In this document: positions 8,615 to 15,661 of the stretch, one piece after another
Layout of the letters: every line of letters begins with the position of its first letter
How positions within the stretch are numbered: position 1 is the stretch's first letter
From: TMED108 sp036166415
GTDB lineage: Bacteria > Fidelibacterota > Marinisomatia > Marinisomatales > TCS55
Assembly (NCBI GenBank): GCA_036166415.1
Contig: JAYZHP010000062.1
Span: 1-16,207 of the forward strand
Direction: 5' to 3'
Length of the DNA: 16,207 nt
Position numbers and translations under genes: made by a program
The notes under the pieces: generated by a model
Told to the model about the DNA's origin: nothing
What the model saw: only the letters and a program-made list of their open reading frames with translations
Databases searched by the model: none

Positions 8615-9195
8615 TTTCAATTCATGAATATTATCGCAAAGCTACCCATCTTTTTAGTTTAATTATTCCTCTCATATATTGGTTTTTTATTCCAAATCAA
8701 ATTCATGCTAGTCTATTAGTAATATTTTTTACTGCCCTTTTTATTTTTTTTGACACCTTTAGAAAAAGCTCTACACTAATCAAAAAATTATTTAAAGTCT
8801 TTTTTGATAAAATGCTCAGAGATCATGAAATAAAAGGAAAATATACAGGTGCAACATGGGTAATGATTGCTGCATCAATTACTATTATTTTTTTTTCAAA
8901 AAATATTGCTATCCTATCTTTGATTTTTCTTAGCATTGGTGACACTTTTGCAGGATTAATTGGAAGAGAATATGGAAAGATTAAAATGGGCAATAAAACC
9001 TTTGAAGGTTTTATTGCAGGATTAATTCCATGCGTTGCTGTTGCCTATTTTTACAACCCATTGCCATTTTATGTTTCAGGAATTGGCGCAATTACTGCAA
9101 TGCTTCTTGAAACACTACCATTGCCACTTGATGACAATTTTAGAATTCCAATAGGTTCAGCATTAATCATGACAATTTTATTGGGCGCATACTGA
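8611..9195 (+). CDS. CTP-dependent diacylglycerol/polyprenol kinase family protein
   Basis: 194-residue integral membrane protein of the SEC59/DGK1/VTE5 family, which uses CTP to phosphorylate dolichol, diacylglycerol or phytol in characterised members. Evidence is RKATHLFSLIIPLIYW (9-24) at the N-terminus, YTGATWVM (78-85), the signature GDTFAGLIGREYGKIK (110-125) followed by KTFEGFIAG (129-137), and ETLPLPLDDNFRIPIG (167-182) near the end. About six hydrophobic segments alternate with these loops. The length is normal for the short bacterial form. The start overlaps the PASTA gene stop by 4 bases (ATGA), and the stop overlaps the next start by one. The substrate lipid is not predictable; recycling of a polyprenol carrier for the upstream glycan genes is one possibility, and phytol or diacylglycerol are others. 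Confidence 0.82.
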   Translation: MISIHEYYRKATHLFSLIIPLIYWFFIPNQIHASLLVIFFTALFIFFDTFRKSSTLIKKLFKVFFDKMLRDHEIKGKYTGATWVMIAASITIIFFSKNIAILSLIFLSIGDTFAGLIGREYGKIKMGNKTFEGFIAGLIPCVAVAYFYNPLPFYVSGIGAITAMLLETLPLPLDDNFRIPIGSALIMTILLGAY

Positions 9196-11243
9196 TGTCA
9201 TTTCTATTTCCTTCTGTATTATGGGGCTTATTAGCATCACTTATACCATTGATAATCCATTTAGTTAGCCAACGAGCATCTACCACAATTGATTTTCCTT
9301 CAATTCAACATATTAAGGCTCTTGAAGGTGAGTCTATTAAAAAGCTACGAATTATTCAGTGGTTATTAATCCTTATTCGCACATTAATCATTATTTGTTT
9401 GGTATTAATGTGTTCTGGGCCAATTATGTTAAACAATTCAATATGGATTTCAAGCGCAAAAGAATCTATTGCGGTAATTATTATTGATAATTCTGCAAGC
9501 CTAGGTGTAAATAAAAATGGAAAGTCATTTTTTGAGAAAAATATATCAACTATACCAGCTATTGTTTCAGGATTAGAAGGAGTAACTAATTTACAGGTTT
9601 ATCAGACCAATCCTCCAAAAATTATATTCAATGATTACGTGGAAGAAGGAACAGGGGTCGATTTACAAAGCTGGAAAGTTAATCAATCAATGGGAAATGA
9701 TAATATTTGGTCTTTTGTTGATTCAGTGTTACAGAATATTGATACTCAATTTCCAAACAAAGAGTGTTATATTCTCAGCGATATTCCAGTAAACCCACCT
9801 TCCAGTTTTTCCAATAATTATAAAGGATGGCAATTTTATTTTTTTGAAAATGAAAAGTCATTTGATAATATTTCTATAAAAGAAATTTCAGCGGCCAATC
9901 AAATAAAATTACCTAATCATTTATTAAGGCTTAATTCAAAAATTGAAAATACTGGCAATATTGAAAAACGCAATGTTCCAATTGAGCTTTACCTAAATGA
10001 TGATCGGATTGGGCAAATTATCTCTCATTTTAAACCAAATCGCACTAAGGACTTTTTATTTCAAGCTTATCCAGGAAAAAGTGGCGTAATTAAAGGAAGA
10101 GTTGAGATAAGTAAGGATGAGTTTGCTTACGATAATATTAAAACTTTTGAGCTAAGTATTCCAGAGCAAATATCCTGTAAAATCATCACTCCAAATATAA
10201 ATAATTCATTTTTAATTAAGTCTGCTCTTGAATCTATTAGAGGTGAAACTAGTTTTATAGATATTGATTTAAAAGAAATGCCCACAATTGATATGCTATA
10301 CTTAGATCAAACAGATATACTAATATTGCTTGATCCAAGCCTGCTGTCTTTAAAAGCAATTCAATCTTTAAAAGAATTTCTTCAAAAGGATGGAACGATA
10401 ATTTGGTTTAGTGGCAATAATTACAGCTCATTAGAAGAAATAGCAATTTCTAATTTAAATTTACCTATCTTTGAAGAAATGATAAATATTGATGGTGAAT
10501 CATTTTTTTCAGTTGAGATAATTGATAGAAAAAATCCTATTTTTGAAGAACTTAATTTGCGTAACCCTAATGTATCGCTTCCAAAAGTATTTAAATACAA
10601 TCAAGTAAAGATTGGAAATTCTCAAAAATCAATTCTATCTTTAAATAACAATGATCCATTTCTGATAGAAATTCAATCAAATAATGGCCAAATATTATTT
10701 CTATCATCCCCTTTAGATTTAAATTGGAATAATTTTGGACTAAAGGGCTTATTAATTCCTCTAATTCATCGAGCGTTGATTTTAAGCGCTACGGATGAGT
10801 TTAATACAACACCGGTTCTTGTTGATGAAACAAAACTTATAAAAGTTCCAGGTGAATTAATAAATAAAAAATGGAAATTAATCACTCCAAGCCAAAATGA
10901 AATCATGATTATTCCAGATTATAAGAATGAACGTTTAGAGATAAAAAATACAAGTGAACTAGGTTCTTACAATCTTTATGTTGATAATGAATTTTACACA
11001 GCCTTCTCAACCAGCTTATCTGAATTCGAATATCCAAATATCAGAGCAGATCTCAATGAAGTTGTAATGCAATTTCAATCTAATAATGCGATAATTTTAA
11101 TGGATGAAAATAATATTATTGAATCAATAAAATCTGAGCGCCATGGTACATCGCTTTGGAAATTCTTTTTGTTAATAGCTATCATATTATTTTTAACAGA
11201 ATCATATATAAGTCGTCCAATTAGAGAACAAATTAAGCATTGA
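9195..11243 (+). CDS. BatA-type membrane protein with vWA-like region
   Basis: 682-residue protein. The N-terminus is the BatA double-membrane-segment domain: helices at about 5-24 and 55-76, with the linker FPSIQHIKALE characteristic of that domain. An extracytoplasmic vWA-like fold follows; its first metal-site motif DxSxS is intact (Asp98, Ser100, Ser102 in IIIDNSASLG), and ILSDIP (193-198) may supply another metal-site acid. Residues about 243-323 look like an Ig/CARDB-type beta domain (NTGNIEKRNVPIELYLND). Residues about 326-530 look like a glutamine-amidotransferase-like Rossmann fold (DILILLDPS, GTIIWFSG) without an obvious catalytic Cys. A last membrane helix lies at 655-672. No batB, batC, batD or MoxR ATPase is adjacent, so it is an isolated member. 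Function unknown; envelope stress or scaffolding is a guess from Bat systems. Confidence 0.8.
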   Translation: MSFLFPSVLWGLLASLIPLIIHLVSQRASTTIDFPSIQHIKALEGESIKKLRIIQWLLILIRTLIIICLVLMCSGPIMLNNSIWISSAKESIAVIIIDNSASLGVNKNGKSFFEKNISTIPAIVSGLEGVTNLQVYQTNPPKIIFNDYVEEGTGVDLQSWKVNQSMGNDNIWSFVDSVLQNIDTQFPNKECYILSDIPVNPPSSFSNNYKGWQFYFFENEKSFDNISIKEISAANQIKLPNHLLRLNSKIENTGNIEKRNVPIELYLNDDRIGQIISHFKPNRTKDFLFQAYPGKSGVIKGRVEISKDEFAYDNIKTFELSIPEQISCKIITPNINNSFLIKSALESIRGETSFIDIDLKEMPTIDMLYLDQTDILILLDPSLLSLKAIQSLKEFLQKDGTIIWFSGNNYSSLEEIAISNLNLPIFEEMINIDGESFFSVEIIDRKNPIFEELNLRNPNVSLPKVFKYNQVKIGNSQKSILSLNNNDPFLIEIQSNNGQILFLSSPLDLNWNNFGLKGLLIPLIHRALILSATDEFNTTPVLVDETKLIKVPGELINKKWKLITPSQNEIMIIPDYKNERLEIKNTSELGSYNLYVDNEFYTAFSTSLSEFEYPNIRADLNEVVMQFQSNNAIILMDENNIIESIKSERHGTSLWKFFLLIAIILFLTESYISRPIREQIKH

Positions 11244-12511
11244 TTGAAAAAAACAACCATAAGACATATAATGAAAATGCATTTCTTATTGGGGCTGTGC
11301 ATAGCAATCTTAGCTCATCTAAAGTAAACGAGCATTTAAAAGAACTCGAGCTTTTAGCTCAAACGGCAGGAGCCAATGTCTTACACTATTTTGTACAAAA
11401 ATTAAGCAAAATAAATCCATCATATTTTATTGGCCCTGGAAAAGCTAAACAGATCATAGAGCAGGCTAAAAGCTTGAATGTTTCATTGATTATTTTTGAT
11501 GATGAGCTGAGCCCAGCCCAAATAAAAAATTTTTCCAATTTAAGTGAGGATGTCAAAGTTATAGATAGAAGTTCGCTGATATTAGAAATTTTTTCTCAAC
11601 ACGCTAAAACTAAAGAAGCAAAAACTCAGGTTGAATTAGCGCAACTTGAGTATTTGCTACCAAGACTAACGCGAGCATGGACGCATCTTGAGAGACAAAT
11701 GGGAGGTATTGGAACTAGGGCAGGTGCAGGTGAAACACAAATTGAGGTAGATAGACGGCTTGTTCGAACAAGAATATCTAGCCTAAAAAAAGAACTAATA
11801 AAAATAGATCAAGAACGCGAAACTCAAAGGAAAAAGAGAAAAAATAAATACAAAGTTGCTTTAGCAGGATATACAAATGCAGGCAAATCCACATTAATGA
11901 AATCTCTTTCAGGATCAAATGTTCATATTCAAGATCAGCTTTTTGCAACTTTAGACACAACAATTCGCTCCGTATCTTTAGATAAAATACATAATATATT
12001 GCTAAGCGATACTGTTGGTTTTATACGAAAGCTACCGCACCATCTAGTAGCTAGCTTTAGAAGTACACTAAAAGAAGTTGTCGAATCTAACCTCATCTTG
12101 ATTGTCCTAGACTCATCAAGTGATTATATATTAGATCATTACGAAACTATAGTTGAGGTATTAAAGGATATAGGGGCAAACAAAGATACAATTATTGTAC
12201 TTAACAAAATTGATAAAATAACATCAAAATCTAAATTTACTTTTTTAAAAAATGCTTTTCCAGATGGTATTTTTATTTCTGCTATAGATCAACTAAGAAT
12301 AGAATCATTAATAAATTCTATTATTGAGAAAATGGATAAAGATTATAGGACTATTGAAATAAAGTTGCCGTATGAAAAACCCAAAGAGATAGCCTTTTCA
12401 CAACAAGGTGTAGATATTATTAAAAGAGATTATAATAATGACCATGTTTATTTAAAAATAAGAGGATCCTCTGAGCGAATAGACCAAATTCAACTTATGT
12501 TGAATAAATAA
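11240..12511 (+). CDS. hflX: GTPase HflX, ribosome-splitting factor
   Basis: 423-residue translational GTPase-family protein that binds the 50S subunit and splits stalled or heat-damaged 70S ribosomes. The N-terminal nucleotide-binding domain has YFIGPGKA (62-69) and FDDELSPAQ (86-94). The signature GGIGTRAGAGETQIEVDRR (155-173) precedes a helical linker rich in Lys/Arg/Glu. GTPase motifs are G1 GYTNAGKS (210-217), G3 DTVGF (257-261), G4 NKID (322-325) and G5 ISAID near 349. The linker has AGETQ where E. coli has PGETQ. The start is TTG in a TTGA overlap with the previous stop; there is no in-frame ATG nearby and no clear Shine-Dalgarno, so translation is probably coupled. Last gene before the terminator. 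Confidence 0.95.
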   Translation: MIEKNNHKTYNENAFLIGAVHSNLSSSKVNEHLKELELLAQTAGANVLHYFVQKLSKINPSYFIGPGKAKQIIEQAKSLNVSLIIFDDELSPAQIKNFSNLSEDVKVIDRSSLILEIFSQHAKTKEAKTQVELAQLEYLLPRLTRAWTHLERQMGGIGTRAGAGETQIEVDRRLVRTRISSLKKELIKIDQERETQRKKRKNKYKVALAGYTNAGKSTLMKSLSGSNVHIQDQLFATLDTTIRSVSLDKIHNILLSDTVGFIRKLPHHLVASFRSTLKEVVESNLILIVLDSSSDYILDHYETIVEVLKDIGANKDTIIVLNKIDKITSKSKFTFLKNAFPDGIFISAIDQLRIESLINSIIEKMDKDYRTIEIKLPYEKPKEIAFSQQGVDIIKRDYNNDHVYLKIRGSSERIDQIQLMLNK

Positions 12512-12541
12512 AAAAACCCCGAAAGATTCGGGGTTTTTTTT
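12512..12541. terminator. Intrinsic terminator after hflX, usable in both directions
   Basis: Perfect stem with 5' arm 12516-12523 (ACCCCGAA), 3-base loop AGA (12524-12526) and 3' arm 12527-12534, followed by a T run to 12541. The A run before the stem extends pairing with the T run and gives seven T residues when read on the minus strand. It starts one base after the hflX stop. It therefore serves hflX on the plus strand and could end transcripts arriving from gltP, or from the structured element at 12541-12703, on the minus strand. Confidence 0.93.
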
Positions 12542-12703
12542 ATTGCTACAGAATCGATTTCAAGGATCCGTATAAACACGGTAGAGCTCTCTGGCACTAG
12601 CAAACTTCCTTCATCCCAAATGGGAAAGGCCTGTTTTTTAGATTCAGAAGTTTGACTCTAGGATAAAAATTGAAGATCCTGAAATTCAAAGACTATAGCA
12701 ATA
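12541..12703 (-). ncRNA. Candidate structured RNA, 6S-like architecture
   Basis: Nested complementary segments: 12541-12548 with 12696-12703 (8 bp), 12557-12561 with 12681-12685 (5 bp), 12563-12568 with 12675-12680 (6 bp), 12582-12586 with 12656-12660 (5 bp), 12601-12608 with 12647-12654 (8 bp, perfect). Inside is an apical hairpin (12608-12611 with 12626-12629, 12614-12617 with 12622-12625). A side hairpin 12568-12571/12578-12581 lies opposite the unpaired stretch 12661-12674. The result is a closing stem, a central bubble with a hairpin on one strand, and a terminal stem-loop. The minus strand is preferred because the closing stem then abuts the terminator at 12512-12541, and the bubble hairpin falls on the 3' side as in many 6S RNAs. 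I recognise no family sequence motif. Alternative: a folded 3' UTR of the gltP message. No clear promoter was found in 12704-12760. Confidence 0.42.
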
Positions 12704-12760
12704 TTTTTAAATAACAAATAAAGTTTAAGTTTATATAAAATTAATTCAAAATAAATTGAT

Positions 12761-14044
12761 TTAGGAATTTTTTAATTCGCCTTCTGAAGATGCAACTGCA
12801 ACCGCAACACTTGCATCGCCAGTTACATTCGTTACAGTCCTTAGCATATCTAATATTCTATCAACACCTAAAATTAGAGCTATTCCAGCGCTTGGAACGG
12901 AAATAGCTTCCAGGATAATTACTAGCATAATTACTCCTGCCCCTGGTACAGCCGCGGTTCCAATTGATGCCAATACCGCTGTTAGAACTATGGTTAATTG
13001 TGCTCCAATAGTTAGGTCCATTCCTAGCGTTTGCGCTATAAAAACAGCAGCAACTGCTTGATAAAGAGCTGTGCCATCCATATTGATTGTAGCGCCTAAA
13101 GGCAATACAAATGAAGACACTTCTTCAGATACACCAAGCTCTTCTTCGCACCTTTCCATTGTTACAGGTAAAGTAGCCCCACTTGAGCTAGTTGAAAATG
13201 CTAAAACTTGTGCAGGAGCTAACCCACGATAGAATTTTTTTAAGCTCATTTTTGAAAACATTTTTAATACCATTGTATAGGTTATTAATGTTTGAAAGGT
13301 TAGTCCAATAATTACAGCTAACATATAAAAACCCAGTGCGCCTAGGAGCTCCAATACATTATTGATATTATTTCCTGCAATCGAAGTTATTGTATCTGCG
13401 ATTAGGGCAAAAACCCCATAAGGAGCCAACAACATAATATTATCTACCAGTTTTATAACAAGCTCATTTATTCCTTCAAAAAAATCAAGGACAGGTTTAG
13501 CTTTTTGTTTACTTATTTGAATAAGTGCTATCCCAATAATAATTGCAACGAAAACTACTTGAAGCATATTGCGATTATTTGATGCAGAATTGAAAAAATT
13601 ACTAGGAACCATATCAACAATTGGTTGTAATGCACTTCTTTCTTTTACTCCTTCAGCAGCTTCAACTCTTCCAGATACCGATGATTGATATGTTTCTTGA
13701 AGCTTTGCCTTCATTTCATCTGGAACAGTGGCTCCGGGTTGTAAAATATTTACAGAAAACAAACCAATTGTAACAGCTATAGCAGTGGTAGCTATATAAA
13801 TGGAAATTGTTCTTCCGCCAATTCGTGAAAGCTTTTTTAGATCAGAAAGAGATGCGACCCCTGTAATCAGAGAAGAAAGAACTAGTGGGACAGCAATCAG
13901 TTTTAAGAGGTTAATAAAAATCTTTCCAAAAGGAGAAATCCAATTTGTAACAAAGCCACCCCACCCTTGTGTAGCAGCAATTACTCCAAATAAAAGACCA
14001 AGAATAAGGCCAATAATGATTTTCCAATGCAATTCTAACTTCAT
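12761..14044 (-). CDS. Dicarboxylate/amino acid:cation symporter (GltP/GltPh type)
   Basis: 427-residue secondary transporter of the DAACS/SDF family with an elevator mechanism, importing acidic amino acids or C4-dicarboxylates with Na+ or H+. The re-entrant loop 1 serine motif STSSSGATLP lies at 284-293. NMDGT at 321-325 is the cation and substrate motif of helix 7. Helix 8 carries DMLRTVTNVTGD (399-410), with Asp399, Arg402, Thr403, Asn406 and Asp410 matching Asp394, Arg397, Thr398, Asn401 and Asp405 of archaeal GltPh. Arg402 coordinates the side-chain carboxylate in glutamate/aspartate carriers, which favours an acidic amino acid. A hydrophilic insert at about 105-140 separates early helices. 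The A-rich leader before the ATG has no Shine-Dalgarno. It diverges from the sodium:solute symporter. Confidence 0.93.
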   Translation of the reverse strand: MKLELHWKIIIGLILGLLFGVIAATQGWGGFVTNWISPFGKIFINLLKLIAVPLVLSSLITGVASLSDLKKLSRIGGRTISIYIATTAIAVTIGLFSVNILQPGATVPDEMKAKLQETYQSSVSGRVEAAEGVKERSALQPIVDMVPSNFFNSASNNRNMLQVVFVAIIIGIALIQISKQKAKPVLDFFEGINELVIKLVDNIMLLAPYGVFALIADTITSIAGNNINNVLELLGALGFYMLAVIIGLTFQTLITYTMVLKMFSKMSLKKFYRGLAPAQVLAFSTSSSGATLPVTMERCEEELGVSEEVSSFVLPLGATINMDGTALYQAVAAVFIAQTLGMDLTIGAQLTIVLTAVLASIGTAAVPGAGVIMLVIILEAISVPSAGIALILGVDRILDMLRTVTNVTGDASVAVAVASSEGELKNS

Positions 14045-14197
14045 TTTTTTGTTTTCTATCTTAGTAAAATTATATAATTGATTTGATTAAAAAACTACAA
14101 ACCACAATCAGTATATAAAAGATTAATATCATACTAATAATATATTTATCATTAGAATTAACTTTAAATAGTTTTAATTATTAATTTACCATTATCA
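14045..14197. promoter_or_regulatory. Divergent promoter region, gltP-like / sodium:solute symporter
   Basis: A 153-base, very AT-rich spacer between two divergent transporter genes, so it must hold both promoters unless one start is misplaced. On the minus strand, 14069-14074 reads TATAAT, about 25 bases before the gltP-type ATG, a good -10 candidate; the -35 (TTGTAG, 14095-14100) is 20 bases away and weak. For the plus strand TATAAA at 14114-14119 is a possible -10 without a well-spaced -35. I see no recognisable operator or riboswitch. Confidence 0.4.
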
Positions 14198-15661
14198 ATG
14201 ATATACTTAATTACAATTCTGATTTACTTACTTGTTCTAGTTGGGCTAGGGCTTTATAAATCAAAAACAATTAAAACCCAATCTGATTTTGCTGTTGCCG
14301 GTAGAACGTTAACTCCGTGGGTTTTGGTTGGTACAATGCTTGCAACATGGATGGGAACGGGTTCAATTCTTGGAAATGCTGGTAAAGCTTATGAAACAGG
14401 ATTAGCCGCACTGATTTTACCGCTTGGAGGTGTTTTAGGGGTAATTGTTTTAACGCAAATTGCTGGCAAGGTTAGAGCCTACGAAAAGTTTACGGTTCCT
14501 GAAATTTTAGGAGATAGGTTTGGCCCAACAGCAAGGAATCTTTCGGTTTTTGCGCTCGTCATTGCATATATGGTTATCGTTAGCTATCAGTACAATGCTG
14601 GCGGCGCAGTTATACATACGGTTTTAAAAGACGTAGTGCTTGACAGTTCCAACCAACCTCTGATCTCCATTGAAACTGGAACAATTATTGCAGCAATATT
14701 TATTATCTTTTATACTATGCTTGCTGGGCTTGTAAGCGTTGCATATACCGATGTAGCAAATGGCATAATCATTATTATATCGTTTATTATTGCAATCCCG
14801 ATCTTTTTAGTTAAGGCAGGAGGATTGGAAGGTATGGCCATTTCCTTTGCTGAGATGGGTAAAGACAGTCATATGAATTTTTGGGGAGTTTATTCAACAA
14901 TGGATATAATCAATTTTTGCCTTCCATCGTTTTTATTGATTATGGGTGATGCAAATATGTATCAAAGATTCTTTGCAAGTAAAGATGCGAAAGGTGCAAA
15001 ATCAGCCACCAAAACTTTAATCATAGCTGTCGCAATTGCAGAATTAATGATTATTGTTGCTGCCTGGATCGCTTCAAGCATGATTCCAGATGCTGCAGTA
15101 GGAAAGTATGTATTAATTTATGCTTCTCATGAATTTCTACCTCCTTTGATTGGGGCAATCATGATGACAACAATCGTTGGTATCATTATCTCTACAGCAG
15201 ATAGTTATTTATTGGTTCCAACGACAACACTTATGAGAGATATCTATCTTAATTATATTGATAAAAATGCCAATGAAAAAACAATTGTTCTATTGAGTAG
15301 AGCTCTTGTAGTTGTACTTGGAATAATCGCCTATATTGTTTCATTGGGATTTGCGAAGTCTGAAGGATTTTTTGAAAGAGCACTATACGCATATACTATC
15401 TATGGAGCAGCCATTACGCCAAGTCTGGTCGCTGCTCTTTTCTGGAAAGGCGCAACGAAAGAGGGCGCAATAACATCAATTCTTGTTGGAACCCTAACAA
15501 CTCTCCTATGGAAAGAGTCAATTTTTATTAGAAAAATTGTCCCAGATGGTATTTATAATAATATGGATGAAGTGCTTCCAGCGATTGCGCTTTCAGTCTT
15601 TTCATTGGTGATTGTAAGTATCGTTACAAATAAAAATAAATCTAAGATCGCATTGAATTAA
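14198..15661 (+). CDS. Sodium:solute symporter family protein (SSS)
   Basis: 487-residue polytopic transporter with the LeuT-like fold of the SSS family (PutP, vSGLT, PanF relatives), about 13 membrane helices, driving solute uptake with Na+. Family features are the short first helix followed by SDFAVAGRTLTPWVLVGTML (29-48), the broken helix WMGTGSILGNAG (51-62), AYTDVANGIIII (182-193), and the loop GDANMYQRFFASKDAKGAK (250-268). The Na2-site helix is IISTADSYLLVPTTT (330-344), with Ser332/Thr333 at the position of PutP Ser340/Thr341. The start lies in an AT-rich leader without Shine-Dalgarno. The stop overlaps the stop of the convergent GNAT-like gene by four bases, with no terminator between them. 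The substrate cannot be inferred from sequence or context. Confidence 0.93.
   Translation: MIYLITILIYLLVLVGLGLYKSKTIKTQSDFAVAGRTLTPWVLVGTMLATWMGTGSILGNAGKAYETGLAALILPLGGVLGVIVLTQIAGKVRAYEKFTVPEILGDRFGPTARNLSVFALVIAYMVIVSYQYNAGGAVIHTVLKDVVLDSSNQPLISIETGTIIAAIFIIFYTMLAGLVSVAYTDVANGIIIIISFIIAIPIFLVKAGGLEGMAISFAEMGKDSHMNFWGVYSTMDIINFCLPSFLLIMGDANMYQRFFASKDAKGAKSATKTLIIAVAIAELMIIVAAWIASSMIPDAAVGKYVLIYASHEFLPPLIGAIMMTTIVGIIISTADSYLLVPTTTLMRDIYLNYIDKNANEKTIVLLSRALVVVLGIIAYIVSLGFAKSEGFFERALYAYTIYGAAITPSLVAALFWKGATKEGAITSILVGTLTTLLWKESIFIRKIVPDGIYNNMDEVLPAIALSVFSLVIVSIVTNKNKSKIALN

Noticed and set aside
12541..12703. Plus-strand orientation, SRP RNA or tmRNA for the structured segment
   Set aside because: The plus strand would need a promoter inside the hflX terminator and has no hairpin terminator of its own. 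The conserved SRP apical motif (GGAAGGAAGCAGC-like) and a tRNA-like acceptor are absent on both strands.
13800..14081. Plus-strand open frame opposite the start of the glutamate symporter gene
   Set aside because: Antisense to conserved helices of the symporter and rich in residues expected from reverse-complemented membrane helices; no independent support.
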